Source of the DNA: Pseudomonadota bacterium
GTDB taxonomy: Bacteria > Pseudomonadota > Gammaproteobacteria > Xanthomonadales > Xanthomonadaceae
Direction: 5' to 3'
Assembly (NCBI GenBank): GCA_023423675.1
Contig: JAFAFD010000278.1
Coordinates: 1-5,007 of the forward strand
Length of the DNA stretch: 5,007 bases
Below, piece by piece: positions 1 to 4,593 of this stretch. How positions within the stretch are numbered: position 1 is the first letter of the stretch; every line of letters begins with the position of its first letter. The notes under the pieces were generated by a model. The model worked only from the letters and a program-made list of their open reading frames with translations. It did not search any database and was not told where the DNA came from. The position numbers and the translations under genes were made by a program.

Positions 1-687
1 GAGCTGCGCGCCGGCAGCGTGACCGTGCTGATTGGTCCTTCCGGCGCGGGCAAGTCGACCCTGCTGCGGTTGATCAACCATCTGGAACGCGCCGACGGTG
101 GCCATGTGACCGTGGGCGGGCAGCTGATCGGCTACCGCCGCGACGGGGACACGCTGTACGAGCTGCCCGAGCGCGAGATCCGCCGCCGACGTGCCGAGGT
201 CGGCATGGTGTTCCAGGGCTTCAACCTGTTCCCGCACCTGACCGCGCTGGAAAACATCATCGAGGCACCGATCGCGGTGCGTTGCCTGCCGCGTGCGCAG
301 GCCGAGCAGCAGGCGCGCGACCTGCTGCAGCGTGTCGGCCTGGCCGACAAGGCCGATGCCTTCCCGCGGCAACTGTCCGGTGGCCAGCAGCAGCGCATTG
401 CCATTGCCCGTGCACTGGCGCTGCAGCCGAAGGTGCTGCTGTTCGACGAGCCGACCTCGGCGCTGGACCCGGAACTGGTGGCCGAAGTGCTGAGCGTGAT
501 CGAGGAACTGGCCAGCTCCGGCACGACCCTGGTGATCGTCACCCACGAACTGAGCTTCGCCCGCCGCGTGGGCGACACCGTGGTGATGATGGACCAGGGG
601 CGGGTGATCGAGCAGGGCAGCCCCGAGGCGCTGTTTGAACGACCGCGCCAGCAACGCACGGCCGATTTCCTGGCCAAGACCCTGTAA
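1..687 (+). CDS. Polar amino-acid-type ABC transporter ATP-binding protein (5' end outside window)
   Basis: This is the cytoplasmic ATPase of an ABC importer of the HisP/GlnQ/ArtP type; it hydrolyses ATP to drive solute uptake through a membrane permease. The reading frame is open from base 1, so the true start lies upstream. The GTG at 19 falls only a few residues before the Walker A motif and cannot be the real start. Counting visible residues, Walker A GPSGAGKST is at 12-20, the Q-loop (VFQGFNLFPH) has Q72, the signature LSGGQQQR starts at 125, Walker B (VLLFDEPTSALDP) has D149 and E150, and the H-loop is H182. About 228 residues are visible against the usual 240-260, so roughly 20 N-terminal residues are missing. 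The substrate-binding gene follows after 13 nt, which suggests one operon. No permease gene is visible; it probably lies upstream. The substrate is unknown, though the family mostly carries polar amino acids. Confidence 0.95.
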   Translation, partial: ELRAGSVTVLIGPSGAGKSTLLRLINHLERADGGHVTVGGQLIGYRRDGDTLYELPEREIRRRRAEVGMVFQGFNLFPHLTALENIIEAPIAVRCLPRAQAEQQARDLLQRVGLADKADAFPRQLSGGQQQRIAIARALALQPKVLLFDEPTSALDPELVAEVLSVIEELASSGTTLVIVTHELSFARRVGDTVVMMDQGRVIEQGSPEALFERPRQQRTADFLAKTL

Positions 688-690
688 CCC

Positions 691-695
691 GAGGA
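691..695 (+). promoter_or_regulatory. Ribosome binding site for the substrate-binding protein gene
   Basis: GAGGA lies 5 nt before ATG 701, inside the 13-nt gap after the ATPase stop. It decides the start in favour of 701 over the in-frame upstream ATG at 635. Confidence 0.7.
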
Positions 696-700
696 CTTCC

Positions 701-1672
701 ATGAGCCCTGCAGCATCCCGCCGTCCCTCGCGCAGCACCCTGTGGATCGGCGCCGTGCTGGTCATCGGCATCGCCGGCATCGTTTACTCCCGCGTGCGCG
801 GGCCCGCAGATGCGCCTGCCGCGAGTGTGACCCTGGCCGGTGCCGATGCGCCTGCGCTGACCGGCACGCCTGACCCGAAGGCGCAGGCGCTGATTCCGGC
901 GGGCTATCGTTTCGTGACCCCCGGGGTGCTGACCGTGGCGACCCATCCGGCGCAGCTGCCGCTGGCCGACTACGGTGCCGACAGCAAGCAGGTGGTGGGT
1001 GTCGAGCCGGACATCGCCAAGCTGATCGCCGATGGCCTGGGCCTGAAGCTTGTGCTGGTGCCGGTGGCATGGCCGGATTGGCCGCTGGGGCTGGAATCCG
1101 GCAAGTACGATGCGGTGCTGTCCAACGTGACGGTGACCGAGGAGCGCAAGAAGAAGTTCGACTTCTCCAGCTACCGGTTCGACCTGCTGGGCATCTACAC
1201 CCGCACCGACGGGCCGATCCAGAAGATCGAGAAGCCGGCCGACGTGGCCGGGCTGAAGGTGGTGGTCGGGGCGAGCACCAACCAGGACCAGATCCTGCGG
1301 CACTGGGACCAGCAGAACATCGCCGCCGGCCTGAAGCCGGTGGAGTACCAGTACTTCGACGATGCCGTGGTGGGGCGGCTGGCGGTGATCACCGGGCGTG
1401 CCGATGTGTCGTTCGAGCCGAACGCTACGGGTGCCTACTCCGCACGCGACGGCAAGGTGCGCCGGGTGGGGCTGTTCCCCGGTGGCTGGCCGGATGCCGC
1501 GGCGATCTCGGCGACCACCCGCAAGGGCAGCGGCCTGGCCGATGCGATCACCGCAGCGTTGAACACGCAGATCCGCAGCGGCACCTATGCGCAGGCCCTG
1601 GCGCGCTGGAACCTGGCCGAGGAGGCCGTGCCGCAGTCGCAGACCAATCCGCCGGGCTTGCCGGATCTGTGA
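701..1672 (+). CDS. Membrane-anchored family-3 substrate-binding protein of the ABC transporter
   Basis: This 323-residue protein is a periplasmic solute receptor of the SBP_bac_3 (HisJ/GlnH-like) family. It should capture a ligand and deliver it to the permease served by the ATPase just upstream. ATG 701 is chosen because GAGGA at 691-695 lies 5 nt upstream and the preceding gene ends at 687; the in-frame ATG at 635 would overlap the ATPase. A basic N-terminus leads into a hydrophobic segment at about residues 14-30. There is no cysteine and so no lipobox, which points to an uncleaved membrane anchor or an unusual signal peptide. Family hallmarks are GVEPDIAKLIADGLGLK, LESGKYDAVLSNVTVTEERKKKFDFS (R149 matches the carboxylate-binding arginine of HisJ) and GLKVVVGASTNQDQIL. 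In lobe 2 the usual Gln/Asn-Asp is Glu239-Pro240-Asn241, so the aspartate that grips the ligand amine looks absent. The ligand may not be a standard alpha-amino acid. Confidence 0.9.
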   Translation: MSPAASRRPSRSTLWIGAVLVIGIAGIVYSRVRGPADAPAASVTLAGADAPALTGTPDPKAQALIPAGYRFVTPGVLTVATHPAQLPLADYGADSKQVVGVEPDIAKLIADGLGLKLVLVPVAWPDWPLGLESGKYDAVLSNVTVTEERKKKFDFSSYRFDLLGIYTRTDGPIQKIEKPADVAGLKVVVGASTNQDQILRHWDQQNIAAGLKPVEYQYFDDAVVGRLAVITGRADVSFEPNATGAYSARDGKVRRVGLFPGGWPDAAAISATTRKGSGLADAITAALNTQIRSGTYAQALARWNLAEEAVPQSQTNPPGLPDL

Positions 1673-1680
1673 GCACGTTT

Positions 1681-1732
1681 GATTGCCGTCGACCTTGGTC
1701 GACGAAACGCGCCAACCAAGGTTGGCCTCTAC
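1681..1732. repeat. GTAG-type REP (SMAG-like) inverted dimer, copy A
   Basis: Two short hairpins lie back to back. GTCGACC-TT-GGTCGAC (1688-1703) is a perfect 7-bp stem. After a 7-nt spacer comes GCCAACC-AA-GGTTGGC (1711-1726), another perfect 7-bp stem, followed by CTCTAC (1727-1732), the complement of a GTAG head. The left GTAG head is degenerate (GATT at 1681-1684). The architecture matches the GTAG-headed REP elements of Stenotrophomonas, which are mobilised by RAYT transposases. No transposase is present in this window. The hairpins follow the stop of the binding-protein gene and could stabilise its mRNA 3' end. Confidence 0.85.
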
Positions 1733-1761
1733 CAGAGCGCGGGCAGCCTTTGCTCTGGTAG
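1729..1761. repeat. Linker inverted repeat between REP copies A and B
   Basis: CTACCAGAGC (1729-1738) is perfectly complementary to GCTCTGGTAG (1752-1761) across a 13-nt loop. The outer bases are the CTAC terminus of copy A and the GTAG head of copy B, so the spacer between two REP dimers forms a hairpin of its own. A related arrangement recurs at 3668-3699. There is no T-tract, so it is not a standard intrinsic terminator. Confidence 0.7.
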
Positions 1762-1808
1762 TCATCGACCTTGGTCGACGAGATGCGCCAACCAAGGTTG
1801 GCCTCTAC
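1758..1808. repeat. GTAG-type REP (SMAG-like) inverted dimer, copy B (complete)
   Basis: This is the most complete copy: GTAG head (1758-1761), TCGACC-TT-GGTCGA stem-loop (1765-1778), a spacer, GCCAACC-AA-GGTTGGC stem-loop (1787-1802) and CTAC end (1805-1808). The 51-bp length and element order match copy A and the copy at 3618-3669. It lies between the convergent ends of the ABC cassette and the LysR gene. Confidence 0.88.
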
Positions 1809-1823
1809 CAGAGCGAAAGTTGC

Positions 1824-1845
1824 GCCAACCAAGGTTGGCCTCTAC
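1824..1845. repeat. GTAG-type REP monomer, copy C
   Basis: This is a half unit: GCCAACC-AA-GGTTGGC (1824-1839) followed by CTCTAC (1840-1845), identical to the right halves of copies A and B. The left GTCGACC half is missing. Read on the minus strand it begins GTAGAG, and the TAG of this head (1844-1842) is the stop codon of the LysR gene. Confidence 0.85.
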
Positions 1846-2735
1846 AGGGCTGCCAAACGCTCCCGCAGCCATCGATGCGCGGGAGCGCGATGCACGCGCT
1901 CGTGCCAGAACAGCATCATCTCGAATCCCGGCACGTCGATCGGTGCCTCCACCGCCTTCAACGCCGGATCGGCCTCCACCATCCGCGAAGGCATCATCGC
2001 GACCAGGTCGGTGCGTAGCAGGGCACTGCGCAGGAACAGGAAGTGCGGCACCGAAAGCACGACCTCGCGGCGGGCGCCGACATGTGCCAGCGCGCTGTCC
2101 GTGTTGCCGTGGAAGCCGCCGCCATCGGGGGACACGATCGCGTGCTGCAGCGCGCAGAACTGCTTCAGCGTGGGGCGCCGCTTCAATTTCGGATGGTCGC
2201 GCCGGCCAGCGAGGACATAGCGTTCCTGGAACAGCGGACGCTGGTGCAGTGACGGCGGCGCTTCAGACGCGATGTGGATGGCAAGGTCGATCTCACCGCG
2301 CTCGCCCTGCGCCACCATCTGCGCCGGCGCCAGGCTGACCACCGCCAGGCGTGTGCCCGGCGCGGCATCGCGGATGGCGGGGAGTGCAGGCAGCACAACG
2401 GTGGATTCGCCGAAGTCCGACGCCATGATCCGCCAGGTCTGTTGCGCAGTGGCAGGATCGAACGCCTGCACCGGCGCGACGGTACGCCGGACCGCATCGA
2501 GTGCGTCGGCCAGAGGCTCGCGCAGCGCCTCGGCGCGGGCCGTGCAGCGCATGCCGCGCGAACCCGGCAGCAGCAGCGGGTCATCGAACAAGTCACGCAG
2601 CCGCGCCAGCTGGATGCTGACGGTGGGCTGGGCCAGGTGCAGGCGTTCGGCCGCGCGGGTCACGTTCTGTTCATCCAGCAGCGCCTGCAGGGTCACCAGC
2701 AGGTTGAGGTCGATGCGACGCAGGATATTGTCCAT
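1842..2735 (-). CDS. LysR-family transcriptional regulator
   Basis: This 297-residue protein has the standard LysR length and layout. The N-terminal winged helix-turn-helix covers about residues 9-65 (DLNLLVTLQALLDEQNVTRAAERLHLAQPTVS..., recognition helix around 36-47, then DDPLLLPGSRG). A periplasmic-binding-protein-like effector domain runs from about residue 95 to the end. The N-terminus resembles the NodD/LinR-type branch. It is transcribed away from the quinone oxidoreductase gene across an 84-bp gap, the usual arrangement for a LysR regulator controlling its neighbour and itself, so regulation of that gene is the likely job; the inducer cannot be read from the sequence. The start at 2735 gives the canonical MDNILRRIDLNLL N-terminus, although no strong Shine-Dalgarno is visible. 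The stop codon is supplied by a REP element. Confidence 0.93.
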   Translation of the reverse strand: MDNILRRIDLNLLVTLQALLDEQNVTRAAERLHLAQPTVSIQLARLRDLFDDPLLLPGSRGMRCTARAEALREPLADALDAVRRTVAPVQAFDPATAQQTWRIMASDFGESTVVLPALPAIRDAAPGTRLAVVSLAPAQMVAQGERGEIDLAIHIASEAPPSLHQRPLFQERYVLAGRRDHPKLKRRPTLKQFCALQHAIVSPDGGGFHGNTDSALAHVGARREVVLSVPHFLFLRSALLRTDLVAMMPSRMVEADPALKAVEAPIDVPGFEMMLFWHERVHRAPAHRWLRERLAAL

Positions 2736-2768
2736 GGCAATGGGGGCAATTGCGGGAATTCATTTCAA

Positions 2769-2774
2769 CTATAG
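2769..2774 (-). promoter_or_regulatory. Candidate -10 box for the LysR gene
   Basis: On the minus strand this reads TATAGT, one mismatch from the TATAAT consensus, about 33 nt before the LysR start codon. No good -35 hexamer is seen upstream. The box overlaps one arm of the ATAG-N11-CTAT dyad, which would suit autorepression. Confidence 0.35.
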
Positions 2775-2789
2775 CGTGATGCTGCCTAT
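2771..2789. promoter_or_regulatory. Candidate LysR-box dyad in the divergent promoter region
   Basis: ATAG (2771-2774) and CTAT (2786-2789) are inverted with exactly 11 nt between them. LysR-type regulators bind interrupted dyads of about this spacing (T-N11-A class). It lies centrally in the 84-bp gap between the LysR gene and the divergent oxidoreductase gene. The arms are short, so this remains a candidate. Confidence 0.45.
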
Positions 2790-2819
2790 CGTCATCGGCA
2801 TTCCCTGATCTGGTGATCC

Positions 2820-3599
2820 ATGAACGTTCTGCTTGTCTACGCCCATCCCGAACCCACCTCGCTCAACGGCACGCTGAAGGACTTCACCGTGCAGCGCCTG
2901 CAGGCGGCGGGCCATACCGTGCAGGTGTCCGACCTGTACGCCATGCGCTGGAAGGCGCCGATCGATGGCGATGACCATCCGGAGCGCGATCCGCAGCGCC
3001 CCTTCCATGCCTCGCTGGATTCGCGCGAGGCCTATGCCAATGGCCGGCAGAGTGAGGACATCGCCGCCGAACAGGACAAGCTGCGCTGGGCCGACACGGT
3101 CATCCTGCAGTTCCCGCTGTGGTGGTTCTCGATGCCGGCCATCCTCAAGGGCTGGGTCGACCGGGTCTATGCGTATGGCTTCGCCTATGGCGTGGGTGAG
3201 CATTCGGACCGCCACTGGGGCGACCGCTACGGCGAAGGCGCGATGGCCGGCAAGCGCGCGATGCTGGTGGTGACCACCGGTGGCTGGGAGTCGCACTACG
3301 CCGCCCGCGGCATCAACGGTCCGATCGATGATCTGCTGTTCCCGATCCAGCACGGGATCCTGTTCTATCCCGGTTTCGATGTGCTGCCGCCCCACGTGAT
3401 CTACCGCAGCAGCAAGGTGGGCGAGCAGAACGTGGCGGACGTGCTGGAAGGGCTGGGCAGGCGATTGGATGGCCTGGCCAGCGACGCGGTGATTCCGTAC
3501 CGCCGGCAGAACGCAGGGGATTACCTGATTCCCTCGCTGGAGCTGCGGCCGGGTCTGGCAGAAGGAGCCGAGGGTCTTGGGATTCACCAGCAAGGGTGA
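2820..3599 (+). CDS. NQO1-like NAD(P)H quinone oxidoreductase (flavodoxin fold)
   Basis: This 259-residue cytosolic flavoenzyme of the Flavodoxin_2 family (NQO1/KefF/YwrO group) is expected to reduce quinones or related electrophiles with NAD(P)H. It begins MNVLLVYAHPEPTSLN, the flavin phosphate-binding start of the family. It continues with a SDLYAM motif, EQDKLRWADTVILQFPLWWFSMPAILKGWVDRV (flavin-contacting PLWWF at 99-103) and VVTTGG (152-155). The match to NQO1 is unusually close: PIQHGILFYPGF aligns with NQO1's PIQSGILHFCGF. The active-site tyrosine is kept (Y160), but the NQO1 His of GIHG is Asn166 (GINGP). ATG 2820 fits the family N-terminus; only a weak GGTGA lies upstream. Divergence from a LysR gene suggests induction by a quinone or electrophile. 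A role as a potassium-efflux ancillary subunit is less likely because no Kef channel gene is nearby. Confidence 0.92.
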   Translation: MNVLLVYAHPEPTSLNGTLKDFTVQRLQAAGHTVQVSDLYAMRWKAPIDGDDHPERDPQRPFHASLDSREAYANGRQSEDIAAEQDKLRWADTVILQFPLWWFSMPAILKGWVDRVYAYGFAYGVGEHSDRHWGDRYGEGAMAGKRAMLVVTTGGWESHYAARGINGPIDDLLFPIQHGILFYPGFDVLPPHVIYRSSKVGEQNVADVLEGLGRRLDGLASDAVIPYRRQNAGDYLIPSLELRPGLAEGAEGLGIHQQG

Positions 3600-3617
3600 T
3601 CGGCCGCATGCGCCCTT

Positions 3618-3669
3618 GTAGCCGTCAGACCTTGGTCGACGGAGAGCGCCAGCCAAAGTTGGCAGCTAC
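3618..3669. repeat. GTAG-type REP (SMAG-like) inverted dimer, copy D (diverged)
   Basis: The GTAG head (3618-3621) is followed by an imperfect stem CCGTCAGACC/GGTCGACGG (3622-3631/3634-3642) with one bulged A. After a 7-nt spacer comes GCCAGCCAAAGTTGGC (3648-3663), which pairs with one wobble and one mismatch, then a CTAC end (3666-3669). Length and layout equal copy B, but both stems have drifted, suggesting an older insertion. It starts 18 nt after the stop of the oxidoreductase gene. Confidence 0.8.
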
Positions 3670-3699
3670 CAGAGCGCGGGTGTCGCTGATGGCTCTGGT
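3668..3699. repeat. Linker-type inverted repeat after REP copy D
   Basis: ACCAGAGC (3668-3675) pairs with GCTCTGGT (3692-3699) across a 16-nt loop. The left arm is embedded in CTACCAGAGCGCGGG, which also follows copy A at 1729-1743, so repeat and linker appear to travel together. The GTAG that should follow the right arm is decayed. Confidence 0.55.
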
Positions 3700-3716
3700 G
3701 CTGCTGTGGCCAGGCA

Positions 3717-3733
3717 GTAGGGTCGAACGTCCC
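3717..3733. repeat. Possible degenerate GTAG REP monomer
   Basis: GTAG (3717-3720) runs into GGGTCG-AA-CGTCCC (3720-3733), a six-pair stem with one T-T mismatch. Position and layout suggest a decayed partner of copy D, but it is short and could be chance. Confidence 0.25.
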
Positions 3734-3741
3734 AGTGCGTC

Positions 3742-3768
3742 CCAATGGTTGTCAGTTGACAACCTTGG
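3742..3768. promoter_or_regulatory. Palindromic operator candidate upstream of the TA-like gene pair
   Basis: GGTTGTCA-GT-TGACAACC (3747-3764) is a perfect 8-bp inverted repeat. With a single extra T at 3746, the flanking CCAA (3742-3745) and TTGG (3765-3768) extend each arm to 12 pairs. It contains a perfect TTGACA (-35 consensus) at 3756-3761, although the hexamer 17 nt downstream (CAGACT) is a poor -10. It ends 29 nt before the start of the small gene. The next-but-one gene encodes a helix-turn-helix protein, so an autoregulatory operator is the favoured reading. No T-tract follows, which argues against a terminator. Confidence 0.5.
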
Positions 3769-3786
3769 TGCCGCTCGCCAGACTCC

Positions 3787-3792
3787 GAGGGA
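3787..3792 (+). promoter_or_regulatory. Ribosome binding site fixing the start of the small cysteine-rich gene
   Basis: The purine run from 3787 to 3797 contains GAGG (3787-3790), 7 nt before ATG 3798. It decides the start at 3798 over the upstream in-frame GTG at 3735, which would run through the palindrome. Confidence 0.7.
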
Positions 3793-3797
3793 AAGGA

Positions 3798-4040
3798 ATG
3801 CCCCGTTCGCGCCATCCAGACAAAGACATCGAAGCCGCCCTTCGTTTCGCCGAATCACGTGGCTGGCGCTTACGCATTGGCGGCAGTCATGCCTGGGGGC
3901 GGATGTACTGCCCCTACAACGACAAGGACTGCCGGTGCGGGGAATTCTGTGTCGTGAGCATCTGGAGCACACCCCGGAATGCACTGAACCATGCAAGAGC
4001 CCTGTGCCGCGTTGTCGAAAACTGCAGCCGCGAGCAATGA
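3798..4040 (+). CDS. Small cysteine-rich protein with HicA-like layout; putative toxin of a TA-like pair
   Basis: This protein has 80 residues. I do not recognise a named family with certainty. The predicted order is helix (DIEAALRFAESRGW, about 10-23), strand with GGSHAWG (28-34), a cysteine-rich loop, strand (FCVVSIWST, 50-58) and helix (NALNHARALCRVV, 61-73). This mirrors HicA mRNA interferases, small double-stranded-RNA-binding-like folds whose catalytic His sits in a Gly-Ser-His strand after the first helix; H31 would be that residue. Unlike typical HicA, it has C38, C45, C47 and C51 in the loop, a possible metal site, plus C70 and C76. A strong purine-rich Shine-Dalgarno precedes ATG 3798. 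The partner gene begins 28 nt after the stop, consistent with one transcript. Codons such as TTA, TCA, ACA and AGA are rarer in the neighbouring genes, hinting at transfer. The RNase or toxin role is inference only. Confidence 0.75.
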   Translation: MPRSRHPDKDIEAALRFAESRGWRLRIGGSHAWGRMYCPYNDKDCRCGEFCVVSIWSTPRNALNHARALCRVVENCSREQ

Positions 4041-4057
4041 CGCACCTGCCATCTCCC

Positions 4058-4062
4058 GGAGA
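4058..4062 (+). promoter_or_regulatory. Ribosome binding site for the HTH-protein gene
   Basis: GGAGA lies 6 nt before ATG 4069 in the gap after the small cysteine-rich gene. It supports the start at 4069 (or the adjacent ATG 4072) rather than the ATG at 3991, which would overlap the upstream gene. Confidence 0.6.
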
Positions 4063-4068
4063 CTGTTC

Positions 4069-4572
4069 ATGATGGAATTCACCTTCACGCTCAAATACCG
4101 CCTGCCCGACATCAATGGCGACGCGGGCAGCCTGGAGCAGCAGCTGGCAGACGCTGGCTGCGACGATGCGCTGCTGGGTATCGGCAGGCCGGGCAGATTG
4201 GCGCTGGAGTTCTGCCGACAGTCAGCCACTGCGCAGGAGGCGGTGCTGTCCGCCTTGGCCGACGTGCGCAAGGCGGCTCCCGGTGCGGAGCTGATCGAAG
4301 TCAGCCCCGACCTGGTCGGCCTGACCGATGTGGCCGATCTGCTTGGCATGTCGCGTCAAAACATGCGCAAGCTGTTGCTCGCACACCCACAGACGTTTCC
4401 GGCCCCGGTCCACGAGGGAAGCGCGTCGATCTGGCACCTGGCGGATATTCTTTCGTGGCTGCAGGCGCGCGGCAGCCACAAGGTCAGCGGCGAGCTGCTG
4501 GAGCTCGCCGCCGCGGCACTCAAAGTAAACGTGGCGAAAGAGCAGGAGCGGTTGCTGCAGCACCCCGGATGA
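4069..4572 (+). CDS. AlpA/MerR-like helix-turn-helix protein; putative antitoxin/autoregulator of the pair
   Basis: This protein has 167 residues. The N-terminal part (about 1-80) contains a beta strand (EFTFTLKYRL), a helix, a strand (RLALEF), a helix rich in Ala (TAQEAVLSALADVRKA) and a strand (AELIEV). This is a small alpha/beta domain that I cannot assign to a named family. The C-terminal part (about 82-134: LVGLTDVADLLGMSRQNMRKLLL...FPAPVHEGSASIWHLADILSWLQAR) closely follows the AlpA/excisionase and MerR winged helix-turn-helix pattern, with a wing and a final W-x-x-x-x-I-x-x-W-L helix. A charged helical tail follows. Being second after a small HicA-like gene, with a DNA-binding C-terminus and a palindrome upstream of the pair, it fits the antitoxin position of hicAB-type modules. 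The alternative is a plain regulator unrelated to toxicity. DNA binding is fairly sure; the antitoxin role is inference. Confidence 0.85.
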   Translation: MMEFTFTLKYRLPDINGDAGSLEQQLADAGCDDALLGIGRPGRLALEFCRQSATAQEAVLSALADVRKAAPGAELIEVSPDLVGLTDVADLLGMSRQNMRKLLLAHPQTFPAPVHEGSASIWHLADILSWLQARGSHKVSGELLELAAAALKVNVAKEQERLLQHPG

Positions 4573-4593
4573 AAGCGACAGCCCGGCCGCGCG

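Noticed and set aside
635..700. Upstream ATG for the binding protein
   Set aside because: It would overlap the ATPase gene by about 50 nt and add 22 residues ahead of an already complete N-terminal anchor. The Shine-Dalgarno at 691-695 supports 701.
539..1795. Long open frame of 418 codons on the minus strand
   Set aside because: It lies opposite two clearly recognisable + strand ABC genes, its translation is low-complexity Arg/Gly/His-rich, and it runs through the REP repeats. It is a high-GC shadow frame.
1688..1839. REP hairpins as intrinsic (rho-independent) terminators
   Set aside because: The stems are strong but no T-tract follows on either strand, so a classical terminator cannot be claimed.
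1681..1845. CRISPR array
   Set aside because: The repeats are palindromic dimers with variable short linkers, not uniform repeats with unique spacers of constant length.
1679..2338. + strand open frame starting in the repeats
   Set aside because: It begins inside REP palindromes and runs antisense to the LysR gene; the translation is Arg/Pro/Ala-rich with no motif.
2746..2753. GCAATTGC palindrome between the LysR start and its promoter
   Set aside because: Eight bases only, with no partner site; too short to call an operator.
2764..2792. TTCAAC-N17-TATCGT as a promoter for the oxidoreductase gene
   Set aside because: Spacing is right, but only three and four of six bases match the consensus, so it is not listed as a feature.
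2769..3656. 295-codon open frame on the minus strand
   Set aside because: It is antisense to the NQO1-like gene with no family resemblance; a shadow of codon bias.
3735..3797. GTG start extension of the small cysteine-rich gene
   Set aside because: It would translate through the palindrome and lacks a ribosome binding site; the purine-rich site at 3787-3797 supports ATG 3798.
3596..4072. 158-codon + strand frame across the intergenic region
   Set aside because: It spans the REP dimer and overlaps the small gene in another frame, with no recognisable domain.
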